From positions 264,081 through 328,080 of the forward strand of contig SVGE01000001.1 of assembly GCA_015056545.1 (NCBI GenBank): 64,000 bases of DNA, written 5' to 3'. Under the pieces are notes generated by a model. The model had not been told where the DNA came from, searched no databases, and was given only the letters and a program-made list of their open reading frames with translations. Position numbers and translations under genes: made by a program. This stretch comes from Clostridiales bacterium (GTDB lineage Bacteria > Bacillota > Clostridia > TANB77 > SIG350). Shown here piece by piece: positions 55,580 through 63,215 of this stretch (positions are counted from its first letter, which is position 1; each line of letters opens with the position of its first letter).

Positions 55580-56839
55580 TCAATTTGAAGCTTGTAATTT
55601 AACAGATATTTCTTCTTCTTTTCCATCTCTGTTAATTTTTAATTTAATTGTATCACCAACATTATATTTGTTTTTAACTTCATTTAATTCATCTACTGTT
55701 TGTACTTTTATTCCTTCAACTTCTGTTATTACATCTCCTACTCTAACTCCAGCTCTTTCAGCTGCACTAAATGTTTCTATTGATTGTACATATACACCTA
55801 CAACTAAATCATTTTCTCTTGCTATTTTTTCATCAACTGCTACACCACCAATTCCTAAATATGGTCTTATTACTTTTTTATTTGTTATTAATGATTCAAT
55901 AATTTCTTTTACATCATCTATTGGAATAGCAAAACCTAATCCTTCTACTCCTGTACCTTGTATTTTAGCAGTATTTATTCCTATTAATTGTCCTTTTGTA
56001 TTAACTAATGCTCCACCACTATTTCCTGAATTTATTGCAGCATCTGTTTGCATCAAGTTTAATGTATTACCATTTGAATCAGATAACTTTCTATCTAATG
56101 CACTAATATATCCAACAGACACAGAACCTGCAAATTCCATTCCTAATGGATTTCCTATTGCTACAACCATTTCACCTACCCTGCATTCTGATGAATTTCC
56201 ATATTCTATTGTAGGAAGATCCGTACAATCGATTTTTAGAACAGCCATGTCTGTTTGAGCATCTGTTCCTACCACTTCTGCTATAATTGGTTCATCACTA
56301 TTTGCTAAATATACTTTTATTTTTATATTATCATACATATCACTATCTGTTGCAATGACATGATTATTTGTTAAAATATATCCATCTGAGCGAATAATTA
56401 TACCAGACCCTTCTTGTGTAGCTTTTTGATTACCAAAAAAACTATAATAATCATACTCTAATACAATTCCAACTACACTAGAACCTACTTTATCTGCTAT
56501 TCCAATTACAGGATTTTCATATTCAACATAATCTATTGGAGTTGTTATAGCATTATTATTCTGCTCAATTTGTGAATTTTGTTGTTCATTATTAGTAGTA
56601 GATAATAAATTATTTCTAATACTTGGAACTCCAAACATAATAGATATAACTAATGCTGTACCAACAATACCTCCAATTATCCCACTTGCAAAGCTTTTAA
56701 TATTTACATCTCCTTTATCTTTTTGTTTAAATACTAAATCTTCTTTTATTTCATTATTTATTTCTTCAATTATATTACTTTCAATTACTTCTTCTTTAAC
56801 TTCATTATTTTCAAATTCATTTAAATTATTTTCATCCAT
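55580..56839 (-). CDS. HtrA/DegP-like membrane serine protease
   Basis: 419 aa. An acidic cytoplasmic N-terminus (~1-47), one transmembrane helix (~50-70, FASGIIGGIVGTALVISIM) and an Asn/Gln linker precede a trypsin-like domain with the catalytic triad H in LTNNHVIATD, D in DMAVLKID and S in NSGNSGGALV. A PDZ domain follows (~325-415, GVYVQSIETFSAAERAGVRV). Expected to degrade or process misfolded proteins outside the membrane. Confidence 0.92.
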   Translation of the reverse strand: MDENNLNEFENNEVKEEVIESNIIEEINNEIKEDLVFKQKDKGDVNIKSFASGIIGGIVGTALVISIMFGVPSIRNNLLSTTNNEQQNSQIEQNNNAITTPIDYVEYENPVIGIADKVGSSVVGIVLEYDYYSFFGNQKATQEGSGIIIRSDGYILTNNHVIATDSDMYDNIKIKVYLANSDEPIIAEVVGTDAQTDMAVLKIDCTDLPTIEYGNSSECRVGEMVVAIGNPLGMEFAGSVSVGYISALDRKLSDSNGNTLNLMQTDAAINSGNSGGALVNTKGQLIGINTAKIQGTGVEGLGFAIPIDDVKEIIESLITNKKVIRPYLGIGGVAVDEKIARENDLVVGVYVQSIETFSAAERAGVRVGDVITEVEGIKVQTVDELNEVKNKYNVGDTIKLKINRDGKEEEISVKLQASN

Positions 56840-56970
56840 TTTTCATCCTTCCTTTCAAAAAATATTTTAACATTTTGTTTTTTTATATTCAATACACTTC
56901 ACTATATTTTCAAAAAAATATTTTTATGTATATATCTAATATATTATTAAACTTATTTTTTAATTTTATA

Positions 56971-57011
56971 CAAAAAATATCATAACTACACCTAAAAAAA
57001 GTAATTATGAT
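56971..57011 (-). promoter_or_regulatory. Hairpin upstream of the HtrA-like gene
   Basis: 11-bp stem ATCATAATTAC/GTAGTTATGAT (one G-T pair) followed by ATTTTTTG on the minus strand, ~140 bp before the HtrA start. It looks like an intrinsic terminator without a gene ahead of it, so it may be an attenuator. No convincing promoter was found upstream; the remainder of 56840-57097 shows nothing else. Confidence 0.35.
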
Positions 57012-57097
57012 TATGTATCCCTTCTATTTTAATTTATACTACTTTAATTCACTCTTTTCATTTTTCAAATTATTTTATATAATTTTTATTTATTCGC

Positions 57098-57126
57098 TTG
57101 TTTTTCACTGGAAAATATTGTATAAT
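57098..57126 (+). promoter_or_regulatory. Promoter of the 36-aa peptide, 57-kb locus
   Basis: TTGTTT (57098-57103), a 17-bp spacer and TATAAT (57121-57126). Confidence 0.7.
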
Positions 57127-57210
57127 TCTTCCCGTAGGAAATGAGAATAAACAGATGTGGTTTGCCACTTTAACTCCGTAACTTTAAGTTACGAGAATGG
57201 AGGTGGTGCT

Positions 57211-57321
57211 ATGATAGAAGCTGTTTTATTAGAAATAATATACTTACTTTTATTTGGCCTAGCTGTCGAAACTATTATAGTATTTGCCTTAATTATACTA
57301 GTTATAATTTTATGCAAATAG
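57211..57321 (+). CDS. Small hydrophobic peptide, type I toxin-like (36 aa)
   Basis: The ATG at 57211 follows GGAGGTGGTGCT. The product begins MIEAVLLEIIYLLLFGLAVE and continues as an Ile/Val/Leu helix ending ILCK, almost wholly membrane-embedded. The leader has a hairpin CGTAACTT/AAGTTACG flanked by CTCC and GGAG, which would bury the Shine-Dalgarno. Leader segment ACAGATGTG (57151-57159) is a perfect complement of CACATCTGT (57334-57342) in the 3' end. A convergent promoter gives an antisense RNA. Toxicity is inferred. Confidence 0.65.
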   Translation: MIEAVLLEIIYLLLFGLAVETIIVFALIILVIILCK

Positions 57322-57328
57322 ACAATAA

Positions 57329-57369
57329 AAAAACACATCTGTAACTTGCCCAGTTCGGTGTGTTTTTTT
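57329..57369. terminator. Bidirectional terminator, 57-kb locus
   Basis: AAAAAAACACA and TGTGTTTTTTT arms around an inner AACT/AGTT stem. It ends the peptide mRNA on the plus strand and the antisense RNA on the minus strand. Confidence 0.8.
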
Positions 57370-57415
57370 ATACATATTAACTTGGCAAACCACGTTTGTG
57401 GTTTCTCCATTTCCT
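57329..57415 (-). ncRNA. Candidate antisense RNA antitoxin, 57-kb locus
   Basis: About 87 nt from the promoter at 57422-57450 to the shared terminator. Its 5' part folds into AAACCAC/GTGGTTT and then carries GTGGTTTGCCA, the same 11 nt found in the toxin leader (57157-57167). It overlaps the toxin mRNA in the terminator region only, or more if the toxin transcript reads through. No ORF. Confidence 0.6.
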
Positions 57416-57421
57416 ATATTT

Positions 57422-57450
57422 ATTATAATAATTTTTTAATTAAAAGTCAA
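57422..57450 (-). promoter_or_regulatory. Promoter of the antisense RNA, 57-kb locus
   Basis: TTGACT (57445-57450), a 17-bp spacer and TATAAT (57422-57427) on the minus strand. Confidence 0.8.
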
Positions 57451-57492
57451 TAGTTAATAAAATACGTTTTTCAATTTACTATTCCTAATATC

Positions 57493-57522
57493 ATAAAAAG
57501 AGATAGTTTCAAAACTATCTCT
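57493..57522 (-). terminator. Terminator of the tRNA pair
   Basis: 11-bp stem AGAGATAGTTT/AAACTATCTCT with a 2-nt core loop followed by TTTTATG, directly after tRNA-Gln. Confidence 0.85.
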
Positions 57523-57524
57523 AA

Positions 57525-57600
57525 TGGCTGGGATGGAAGGATTCGAACCTTCGGAATGCCGGAATCAAAATCCGGTGCCTTACCGCTTGGCTACATCCCA
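57525..57600 (-). tRNA. tRNA-Gln (anticodon TTG)
   Basis: Complete cloverleaf: acceptor TGGGATG/CATCCCA, anticodon stem CCGGA/TCCGG with loop TTTTGAT (anticodon TTG), T-loop GGTTCGAATCC and an encoded CCA. Confidence 0.95.
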
Positions 57601-57607
57601 ATATATA

Positions 57608-57685
57608 TGGGGTGGAAGATGGGACTTGAACCCACGGCCTCTGGTGCCACAAACCAGCGCTCTAACCAACTGAGCTACATCCACC
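57608..57685 (-). tRNA. tRNA-His (anticodon GTG)
   Basis: Anticodon stem CTGGT/ACCAG with loop TTGTGGC (anticodon GTG), T-loop GGGTTCAAGTCCC and an encoded CCA. The extra 5' G at 57685 can pair with C73, the histidine identity feature. The acceptor stem has one T-T mismatch at positions 6/67. Same transcript as tRNA-Gln. Confidence 0.94.
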
Positions 57686-57711
57686 ATCTACGTTTCACCA
57701 ACGCATATATT

Positions 57712-57740
57712 ATTTTAAATGAATTTTTATCATTTGTCAA
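57712..57740 (-). promoter_or_regulatory. tRNA-His/tRNA-Gln promoter
   Basis: TTGACA (57735-57740), a 17-bp spacer and TAAAAT (57712-57717). Confidence 0.8.
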
Positions 57741-57778
57741 ATGTTTTTTAAATATTTCTTATATTTTTTATAACTTTT

Positions 57779-59254
57779 TTATTTTTCTTCCTTTTCTGCT
57801 ATAATTCTTGCCATTTTTACACCTGAACAAGATGCCATCATAAGACCAGTAGTAAGTCCTCCACCATCACCTATACAGTATAATTCTTTTACACTTGTTT
57901 CAAAATCTTTATTAACTACTAATTCATTACTATAAAACTTTATTTCTGGACCATAAAGAAGATTATCTGGATGTGCAAAACCTTCTACAACTTTATCCAT
58001 ACTTTTAATGAACTCAAGTATATTAGTCATTGTTCTATAACCTAATGCATACGTTATATCACCTGCCATAGCTGTTTTTAATGTAGGAACAACTGAATTA
58101 TTATCTAATTCTTCTTTCCATGTTCTCTTTCCTCTGTAAATATCTCCTAGCCTTTGTACAATAATATTACCATCACCTAATTCATTTAAATTCTTTGCTA
58201 CATTTATTCCATAATCTATTGGTTTATTAAATGGATGTGAAAAATGGTGTGAAACCAATATTGCTAAATTGGTATTTGTACTTTTTTTATCTTTATATGA
58301 ATGACCATTAACTAACATAAGATTATTATCATAAACTTCTGCTGCTACAAATCCACTTGGATTTTGACAAAATGTTCTTACTTTATCTTTAAATGGTGTT
58401 GGTCTACCTATAACTTTACCTTCATATAAATATTTATTGATTTTCTCCATAACTTTATCAGGAAGCTCATATCTTATTCCTATATCTACAGAACCAACTT
58501 TTCTTTCAATATTGTGTTTCTCACACATTGCTGTAAGCCATGATGCTCCTTTTCTACCTACACCTAAAATTACTTTATCTGCTAGTATTTCTTCATCTTG
58601 AATTTCTATATTTTCTAAATCTTTAGATTTTTTTATTTTAATACCTTTAATAATATTATCTTTGATTATTAAATCTGTTACAGATGTTTCAAATAACATA
58701 TCAACACCATTATTTTCTAAATGTTTTTCAATTCTATAATATAATTCATGTGCTTTTTCTGTTCCTAAATGTCTAATTGGAATATCTATTAAACTTAAAC
58801 CTTCTTTTTTAGCTTTCTCTTGTAGTTCTTTTATCTCTTCTCTATGTTCTATTCCTTCCAATTTAGTTTCTGCACCAAAATCTAAATATACTTTATCTGT
58901 ATATGCTATCAATTCTTTTATTTCGTCTACTGGTAAATATTCTTTTATATAACTTCCACCATTTCCCCCTAAATATATATTATTTTCATCTTCATTATGA
59001 AGTGATAAATGATATGATAAAAGTTTCCCATCTGAAAATGCTCCTGCACCTGAAAAACCACTTGTTATATTACACATTGGTTTACATTGCATACATTGTT
59101 TTCTTCTTTCAATTGGACATTTTCTATCTTCAACTCTTCTACCTTGTTCTATTAATAATATATTTTTATGTTTATTTAATTTAATAAGTTCATATGCTGT
59201 AAATACTGAACTAGGTCCCATGCCAACAAGAATAATATCATATTTTTTATTCAT
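57779..59254 (-). CDS. FAD-dependent oxidoreductase of the BFD/GidA-like uncharacterised type
   Basis: 491 aa. N-terminal FAD-binding fold starts DIILVGMGPSSVFTAYELIK with the acidic end in LLIEQGRR. Next is a four-Cys segment (CPIERRKQCMQCKPMC, ~46-61), then FSGAGAFSDGKL. The C-terminal GIGDGGGLTTGLMMASCSG-like motif (IGDGGGLTTGLMMAS) closes the FAD site. Proteins of this layout are annotated only as NAD(P)/FAD-dependent oxidoreductases. The Cys cluster may bind iron-sulfur. Substrate unknown. Confidence 0.8.
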   Translation of the reverse strand: MNKKYDIILVGMGPSSVFTAYELIKLNKHKNILLIEQGRRVEDRKCPIERRKQCMQCKPMCNITSGFSGAGAFSDGKLLSYHLSLHNEDENNIYLGGNGGSYIKEYLPVDEIKELIAYTDKVYLDFGAETKLEGIEHREEIKELQEKAKKEGLSLIDIPIRHLGTEKAHELYYRIEKHLENNGVDMLFETSVTDLIIKDNIIKGIKIKKSKDLENIEIQDEEILADKVILGVGRKGASWLTAMCEKHNIERKVGSVDIGIRYELPDKVMEKINKYLYEGKVIGRPTPFKDKVRTFCQNPSGFVAAEVYDNNLMLVNGHSYKDKKSTNTNLAILVSHHFSHPFNKPIDYGINVAKNLNELGDGNIIVQRLGDIYRGKRTWKEELDNNSVVPTLKTAMAGDITYALGYRTMTNILEFIKSMDKVVEGFAHPDNLLYGPEIKFYSNELVVNKDFETSVKELYCIGDGGGLTTGLMMASCSGVKMARIIAEKEEK

Positions 59255-59269
59255 AAATATACCTCCTCA

Positions 59270-59303
59270 TAAAGTAAGGAATGTATTTAAAACTACATTC
59301 CTT
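59270..59303 (-). terminator. Terminator after the HIT gene
   Basis: 10-bp stem AAGGAATGTA/TACATTCCTT with an 8-nt loop, then a short T-rich stretch on the minus strand. Confidence 0.6.
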
Positions 59304-59312
59304 ATATTTACT

Positions 59313-59657
59313 TTATATTAGTTTTTCTCCTAAATTAGTTCCACCTATTAAATGGAAATGAATATGTTTTACAGTTTGCCCTGCATTTTCTCCACAATTA
59401 TTTATTATTCGATATCCATCTTCTGCAATACCTAATTTATTAGCTACTTCTTTTATAGCTATAAATATTTTTCCTATTAACTCAACATCTTCATTTTCAA
59501 TCATATTTGCACAACATATATGTTTTTTAGGTATAACAATTACATGCACGGGTGAAACTGGATTAATATCTTTAAATGCTAAAACTTCATTATTTTCATA
59601 AACAATTTCACTTGGTATTTCTCTATTAATTATTTTACAAAAAATACATTCACTCAT
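59313..59657 (-). CDS. HIT family nucleotide-binding protein
   Basis: 114 aa, HinT-like. N-terminal CIFCKIINREIPSEIVYENN and the histidine triad VKHIHFHLIGG (~96-104) are diagnostic. It hydrolyses nucleoside phosphoramidates, including aminoacyl-AMP. It begins 4 bp after alaS, a meaningful pairing because HinT can hydrolyse aminoacyl-adenylates released by tRNA synthetases. Confidence 0.92.
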   Translation of the reverse strand: MSECIFCKIINREIPSEIVYENNEVLAFKDINPVSPVHVIVIPKKHICCANMIENEDVELIGKIFIAIKEVANKLGIAEDGYRIINNCGENAGQTVKHIHFHLIGGTNLGEKLI

Positions 59658-59661
59658 AATA

Positions 59662-61422
59662 TTACTCCTTTATTAAAACAGCTTTTATTCTTCTAACACC
59701 TGCTGAACTTGCCTCTTCTTTTTTAATTTTAAATCTACCCATGTTTCCAGTTCTTTCAACATGCGGTCCACCACATATTTCTTTGCTGAAATCACCTATT
59801 GAATAAACTTTAACTAAATCACCATATTTGTTTTCAAAAAGCCCTGTTGCTCCACTTTCTTTTGCCTCATCTAAAGTCATTTCTTCACATTTAACCACTA
59901 AATCTTTTTGAATTTGTTCATTAACAATTCTTTCAACTTCATCCAATTCTTCTCTAGTAACTTTTTGTGGATGTTTAAAATCAAAACGTAATCTTTCTTC
60001 TGTTATATTTGAACCACTTTGTGTAGCATGCTCACCTAAAACAATTTGAAGCGCTTTATGTAATAAATGTGTAGCTGTGTGATACTGAGTTACAATTTCA
60101 CTATCATTAGCTAATCCACCTTTAAATTTTTGATTTGAACCTTGTCTAGATAATTCTTGATGTTTCTTAAATAATTCATTAAATTCTTGTACATTTATTC
60201 TTATTCCATTTTCAGTTGCTAATTCCTCAGTAATTTCAACTGGAAAACCAAATGTATCATAAAGCTTAAATACTTTTTCAGCATCAATTGTATCTTTTCC
60301 TTCATTTTTAGCTTGTATTAAATATTTATTAAATTCTTTTTCACCTTTTTCAAGTGTTTTAACAAATTTATCTTTTTCTGCTACTAATTTAGTAATAATT
60401 TCTTCTTTATGTTCATCAATTTCAGGATACATTTCTTTTGAAGCTTCTACTGTAATATTAGCTATTTCTACTATTTTATCCATATCTATTTCCATTTTTC
60501 TCATATGCCTAATTAATCTTCTAATTAATCTTCTTAAAACATAGCCTTGTTCAACATTACTTGGGACAACTCCATCAACCATTATCATCAAAGCTGCTCT
60601 CATATGATCTGCTATTACTCTTGCACTTTTTTCTATATATTTATCTCCTGCTAATTCTTTTAGAGTATTCATAACATCAACAAATAATTCTGTTTCATAT
60701 ACAGATTTTTTACCGTCTAAAATCATAACAACTCTTTCTAGTCCTAAACCTGTATCAACATTTTTTTGAGATAATAATTCATATTTTCCTTCAGCAATTT
60801 TATTATATTCAGTAAATACATTATTCCATATTTCTAAATATTTACCACAATCACATAATGGTGAACAATTATCTGAACATTTTGGTTTTAATGTATCATA
60901 AAATATTTCTGTATCTGGTCCACATGGTCCTTTTTCTAAGCCCCACCAGTTTGTTTTCTTTCCTGAGAAATATATTCTATCTTCTGGTATGCCTGCTTTT
61001 ACCCATGCATTAAATGCAACTTTATCTTTTGGTGCATCTTGGTCACCTTCAAATACTGTTACAGATATTCTATTAGCATCTATACCTAGTTTTTCTGTTA
61101 AAAATCTGTAACTTAACTCTATTGATTCTTCTTTAAAATAATCTCCAAATGACCAGTTACCCATCATTTCGAAAAATGTTAAGTGACTATCATCACCTAC
61201 TTCATCAATATCACCTGTTCTTATACATTTTTGATAATCTGTTATTCTTCTTCCTTGTGGATGAACATTACCTAAAAAGTAAGTTATTAATGGATGCATA
61301 CCTGCTGTTGTAAATAATACAGTAGGGTCATTTTCAGGTAATAATGGCGCACTTGGAATTACTTTATGTCCGTTTTCTGTAAAAAATTCTAAATATTTAT
61401 TTCTTAAATCTATTGCTTTCAT
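59662..61422 (-). CDS. alaS: Alanyl-tRNA synthetase, short form without C-Ala domain
   Basis: 586 aa against about 870-880 for the usual enzyme. The aminoacylation domain (FFTENGHKVIPSAPLLPEND, FTTAGMHPLITYFLG), the tRNA-recognition part and the editing domain (HTATHLLHKAL at ~450 and the C/H pair in ICGGPHVERTGNMGRF) are intact. It stops after SAGVRRIKAVLIKE, so the DHHA1/C-Ala domain is missing. The next gene follows after 4 bp, and no remnant of C-Ala is left. Likely functional, but its tRNA docking and oligomerisation must differ. Confidence 0.92.
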   Translation of the reverse strand: MKAIDLRNKYLEFFTENGHKVIPSAPLLPENDPTVLFTTAGMHPLITYFLGNVHPQGRRITDYQKCIRTGDIDEVGDDSHLTFFEMMGNWSFGDYFKEESIELSYRFLTEKLGIDANRISVTVFEGDQDAPKDKVAFNAWVKAGIPEDRIYFSGKKTNWWGLEKGPCGPDTEIFYDTLKPKCSDNCSPLCDCGKYLEIWNNVFTEYNKIAEGKYELLSQKNVDTGLGLERVVMILDGKKSVYETELFVDVMNTLKELAGDKYIEKSARVIADHMRAALMIMVDGVVPSNVEQGYVLRRLIRRLIRHMRKMEIDMDKIVEIANITVEASKEMYPEIDEHKEEIITKLVAEKDKFVKTLEKGEKEFNKYLIQAKNEGKDTIDAEKVFKLYDTFGFPVEITEELATENGIRINVQEFNELFKKHQELSRQGSNQKFKGGLANDSEIVTQYHTATHLLHKALQIVLGEHATQSGSNITEERLRFDFKHPQKVTREELDEVERIVNEQIQKDLVVKCEEMTLDEAKESGATGLFENKYGDLVKVYSIGDFSKEICGGPHVERTGNMGRFKIKKEEASSAGVRRIKAVLIKE

Positions 61423-61449
61423 TTTTATCCCTCCTATTAGTACATGTGC

Positions 61450-61478
61450 ATTATATTACAAATACAAAAAAAAATCAA
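61450..61478 (-). promoter_or_regulatory. alaS promoter
   Basis: TTGATT (61473-61478), a 17-bp spacer and TATAAT (61450-61455). No T-box leader fits in the short untranslated region. Confidence 0.7.
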
Positions 61479-61497
61479 TTAAAATATAAATAAAGTA

Positions 61498-61526
61498 TTG
61501 TATAAATTTTTATTTAGTGATATATT
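61498..61526 (+). promoter_or_regulatory. Promoter of the GNAT gene
   Basis: TTGTAT (61498-61503), a 17-bp spacer and TATATT (61521-61526). Confidence 0.6.
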
Positions 61527-61557
61527 AATATTGAAAATCAGAAAAGGAGAAATTAAA

Positions 61558-62001
61558 ATGGAAAATATTATTTTTAGAAAAGCTACTTTTGATGATTTAG
61601 ACAACATACTTGAAATAGGAAATTTAATAGCAGAATTCGATGTTTCTGAAACTCCTGTATCATTTTGGGACTATGAAACACTTGAAAAATGTTTATCTGA
61701 TGAAACATCTGGTTTAATATTAACTGCATATAATGAAAATGAACTTGCTGGTTTTGTAATTGTTACATATAATTTAGTATTTAAAAAAGCTATAATTGAA
61801 GATATGTATGTTCCAGCAAAATTTAGAAATTTAGGAATTGCAAAAAGATTATATTCTATGGTTATTAATGAAGCTAAAGAAAATGGAATTGATACAATAA
61901 CTATAATGACTGAATTCAATAATACAAGTATAATTAATTTCTTTGAAAAAAATGGTTTCGATAAATTCCAAAATCAAGTTCAATTAATTTTAAATTTATA
62001 A
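61558..62001 (+). CDS. GNAT family N-acetyltransferase
   Basis: 147 aa with the start at MENIIFRKATFDDLDN behind AAAAGGAG. Acetyl-CoA-binding motif A reads MYVPAKFRNLGIAKRLYSMV (~82-101), and FNNTSIINFFEKNGF near the C-terminus is motif B. Substrate unknown. Transcribed alone. Confidence 0.85.
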   Translation: MENIIFRKATFDDLDNILEIGNLIAEFDVSETPVSFWDYETLEKCLSDETSGLILTAYNENELAGFVIVTYNLVFKKAIIEDMYVPAKFRNLGIAKRLYSMVINEAKENGIDTITIMTEFNNTSIINFFEKNGFDKFQNQVQLILNL

Positions 62002-62005
62002 CAAC

Positions 62006-62037
62006 AAAACATCTAACTTTTATTAGTTAGATGTTTT
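62006..62037. terminator. Bidirectional terminator after the GNAT gene
   Basis: 12-bp stem AAAACATCTAAC/GTTAGATGTTTT with an 8-nt loop. It overlaps the last codons of the convergent 102-aa gene. Confidence 0.8.
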
Positions 62038-62331
62038 TATATTTATATCTCTTAATATATCTTGTAACGATATTGGAGTAACTTTATTCTCAAACATACA
62101 TTTAATTATTCTTTCTACTTCCTCTTTATCTCTAGTATAATTAATTACCACATTCTTTTCAATATTTTCTATTCCCAAATTACTTTTTTCCTTTTTACAT
62201 ATTTCAATTCCATAAAGTTCTTTTTCTTCATTTAAAATAGAATAATATTCAAGCATAATATCTTTACTTTCCTCTTCTTTTATATAATCATAATTAGTAA
62301 ATTCACAAAAATATAATTTATTTTTCTTCAA
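62023..62331 (-). CDS. Hypothetical protein, 102 aa (DUF6514-like)
   Basis: Starts at TTG behind AAAGGAAAG. A small alpha/beta protein with EKELYGIEICKKE in the middle and MFENKVTPISLQDILRD near the end, a layout I tentatively associate with clostridial DUF6514. Function unknown. Confidence 0.55.
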   Translation of the reverse strand: MKKNKLYFCEFTNYDYIKEEESKDIMLEYYSILNEEKELYGIEICKKEKSNLGIENIEKNVVINYTRDKEEVERIIKCMFENKVTPISLQDILRDINIKTSN

Positions 62332-62457
62332 TTTTCTTTCCTTTCTTTTACTGCATTAGTTATATTACTACATATATTATTGGGTTTCAAGTTTTTTGGT
62401 AAAATTTTGTAAATTTATTTATTTTTATCTACATATTACTAAATCTAATTTTAAAAT

Positions 62458-62519
62458 GTAAAACAAACTTGACATTAATAATATTATATTATATACTTTA
62501 AATGTAAAGTAAACTTTAC
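62458..62519 (+). promoter_or_regulatory. Twin operators of the XRE regulator
   Basis: Site 2 is the perfect 16-bp palindrome GTAAAGTAAACTTTAC at 62504-62519, at the expected transcription start. Site 1, GTAAAACAAACTTGAC at 62458-62473, matches it at 13 of 16 positions and overlaps the -35 element. The sites are 46 bp apart start to start, so two dimers could clamp the promoter. Binding by the adjacent regulator is inferred. Confidence 0.65.
62469..62497 (+). promoter_or_regulatory. Promoter of the XRE-membrane protein operon
   Basis: TTGACA (62469-62474), a 17-bp spacer and TATACT (62492-62497). Confidence 0.8.
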
Positions 62520-62538
62520 TATCTTAGGAGGTGTTTGT

Positions 62539-62736
62539 TTGAATAATAAAATAAAAGAATTACGTAAATTAAATAATATAACACAAGATGATTTAGCAGC
62601 TTCTGTAGGAGTAACACGTCAAACAATCATATCATTGGAGAATGGAAAATATAATGCTTCTCTGCAGCTTGCTTATAAAATATCTAAATATTTTGATATG
62701 AAAATTGAAGACATTTTTATTTTTGAGGAGGAATAA
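62539..62736 (+). CDS. XRE-family transcriptional regulator
   Basis: 65 aa, only a Cro/C1-type helix-turn-helix. It starts at TTG behind AGGAGGTG. The HTH TQDDLAASVGVTRQTIISLE is textbook and ISKYFDMKIEDIF follows. First gene of an operon with a small membrane protein 2 bp downstream, a pairing seen in many Firmicutes. It likely represses its own promoter through the palindromes. Confidence 0.88.
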   Translation: MNNKIKELRKLNNITQDDLAASVGVTRQTIISLENGKYNASLQLAYKISKYFDMKIEDIFIFEEE

Positions 62737-62738
62737 AT

Positions 62739-63155
62739 ATGAATTTTAAAAAGAAACTTAAATCAAGATTAAATATTGGTGTTATTTATATAATAATAGG
62801 ATTATTATTAATTTCAAGTACTTTTATAATTAATACTGAAAATTATTTTATATCTTCTTTTGGTTTTACATTAGTAGTTTTAGGAATTGTCCGTATTAGA
62901 AATTATTATCTAATTACTAGAAATGAAGAAAACATTAGAAAACAAGAAATAGCAGAAACAGATGAAAGGAATATTTCTATTATTAATAAATCCAAAAGTA
63001 CAACACTTTCAATATACATTTTACTTTTATGTATTACTGTAATTATTTTATCTTTTTTTAATCTACATGATATCGCAAGTTATCTTGCATACTCTGTATT
63101 ACTTTTTGTCGTAATATACTGGATTTGTTATTTTATATATCAAAAAAAATTATAA
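62739..63155 (+). CDS. Four-helix membrane protein paired with an XRE regulator
   Basis: 138 aa with four predicted transmembrane helices (~12-30, 36-52, 87-105, 112-132) and a cytoplasmic charged loop (NEENIRKQEIAETDERN) between helices two and three. The TDERN-like loop occurs in DUF2178/DUF3169-type partners of XRE regulators. Function unknown. Confidence 0.7.
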   Translation: MNFKKKLKSRLNIGVIYIIIGLLLISSTFIINTENYFISSFGFTLVVLGIVRIRNYYLITRNEENIRKQEIAETDERNISIINKSKSTTLSIYILLLCITVIILSFFNLHDIASYLAYSVLLFVVIYWICYFIYQKKL

Positions 63156-63168
63156 AATAATATTTTAT

Positions 63169-63197
63169 TCGACAAATACTTTTTACTATGTTATAAT
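63169..63197 (+). promoter_or_regulatory. engB promoter
   Basis: TCGACA (63169-63174), a 17-bp spacer and TATAAT (63192-63197). Confidence 0.65.
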
Positions 63198-63215
63198 ATT
63201 TTTGGAGGTATTATA

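Noticed and set aside
59662..59700. Frameshift explaining the short alaS
   Set aside because: The editing domain ends cleanly and the HIT gene starts 4 bp later, so there is no downstream sequence that could encode C-Ala in another frame.
61423..61497. T-box leader upstream of alaS
   Set aside because: The untranslated region is under 30 nt from the -10 element, too short for a T-box.
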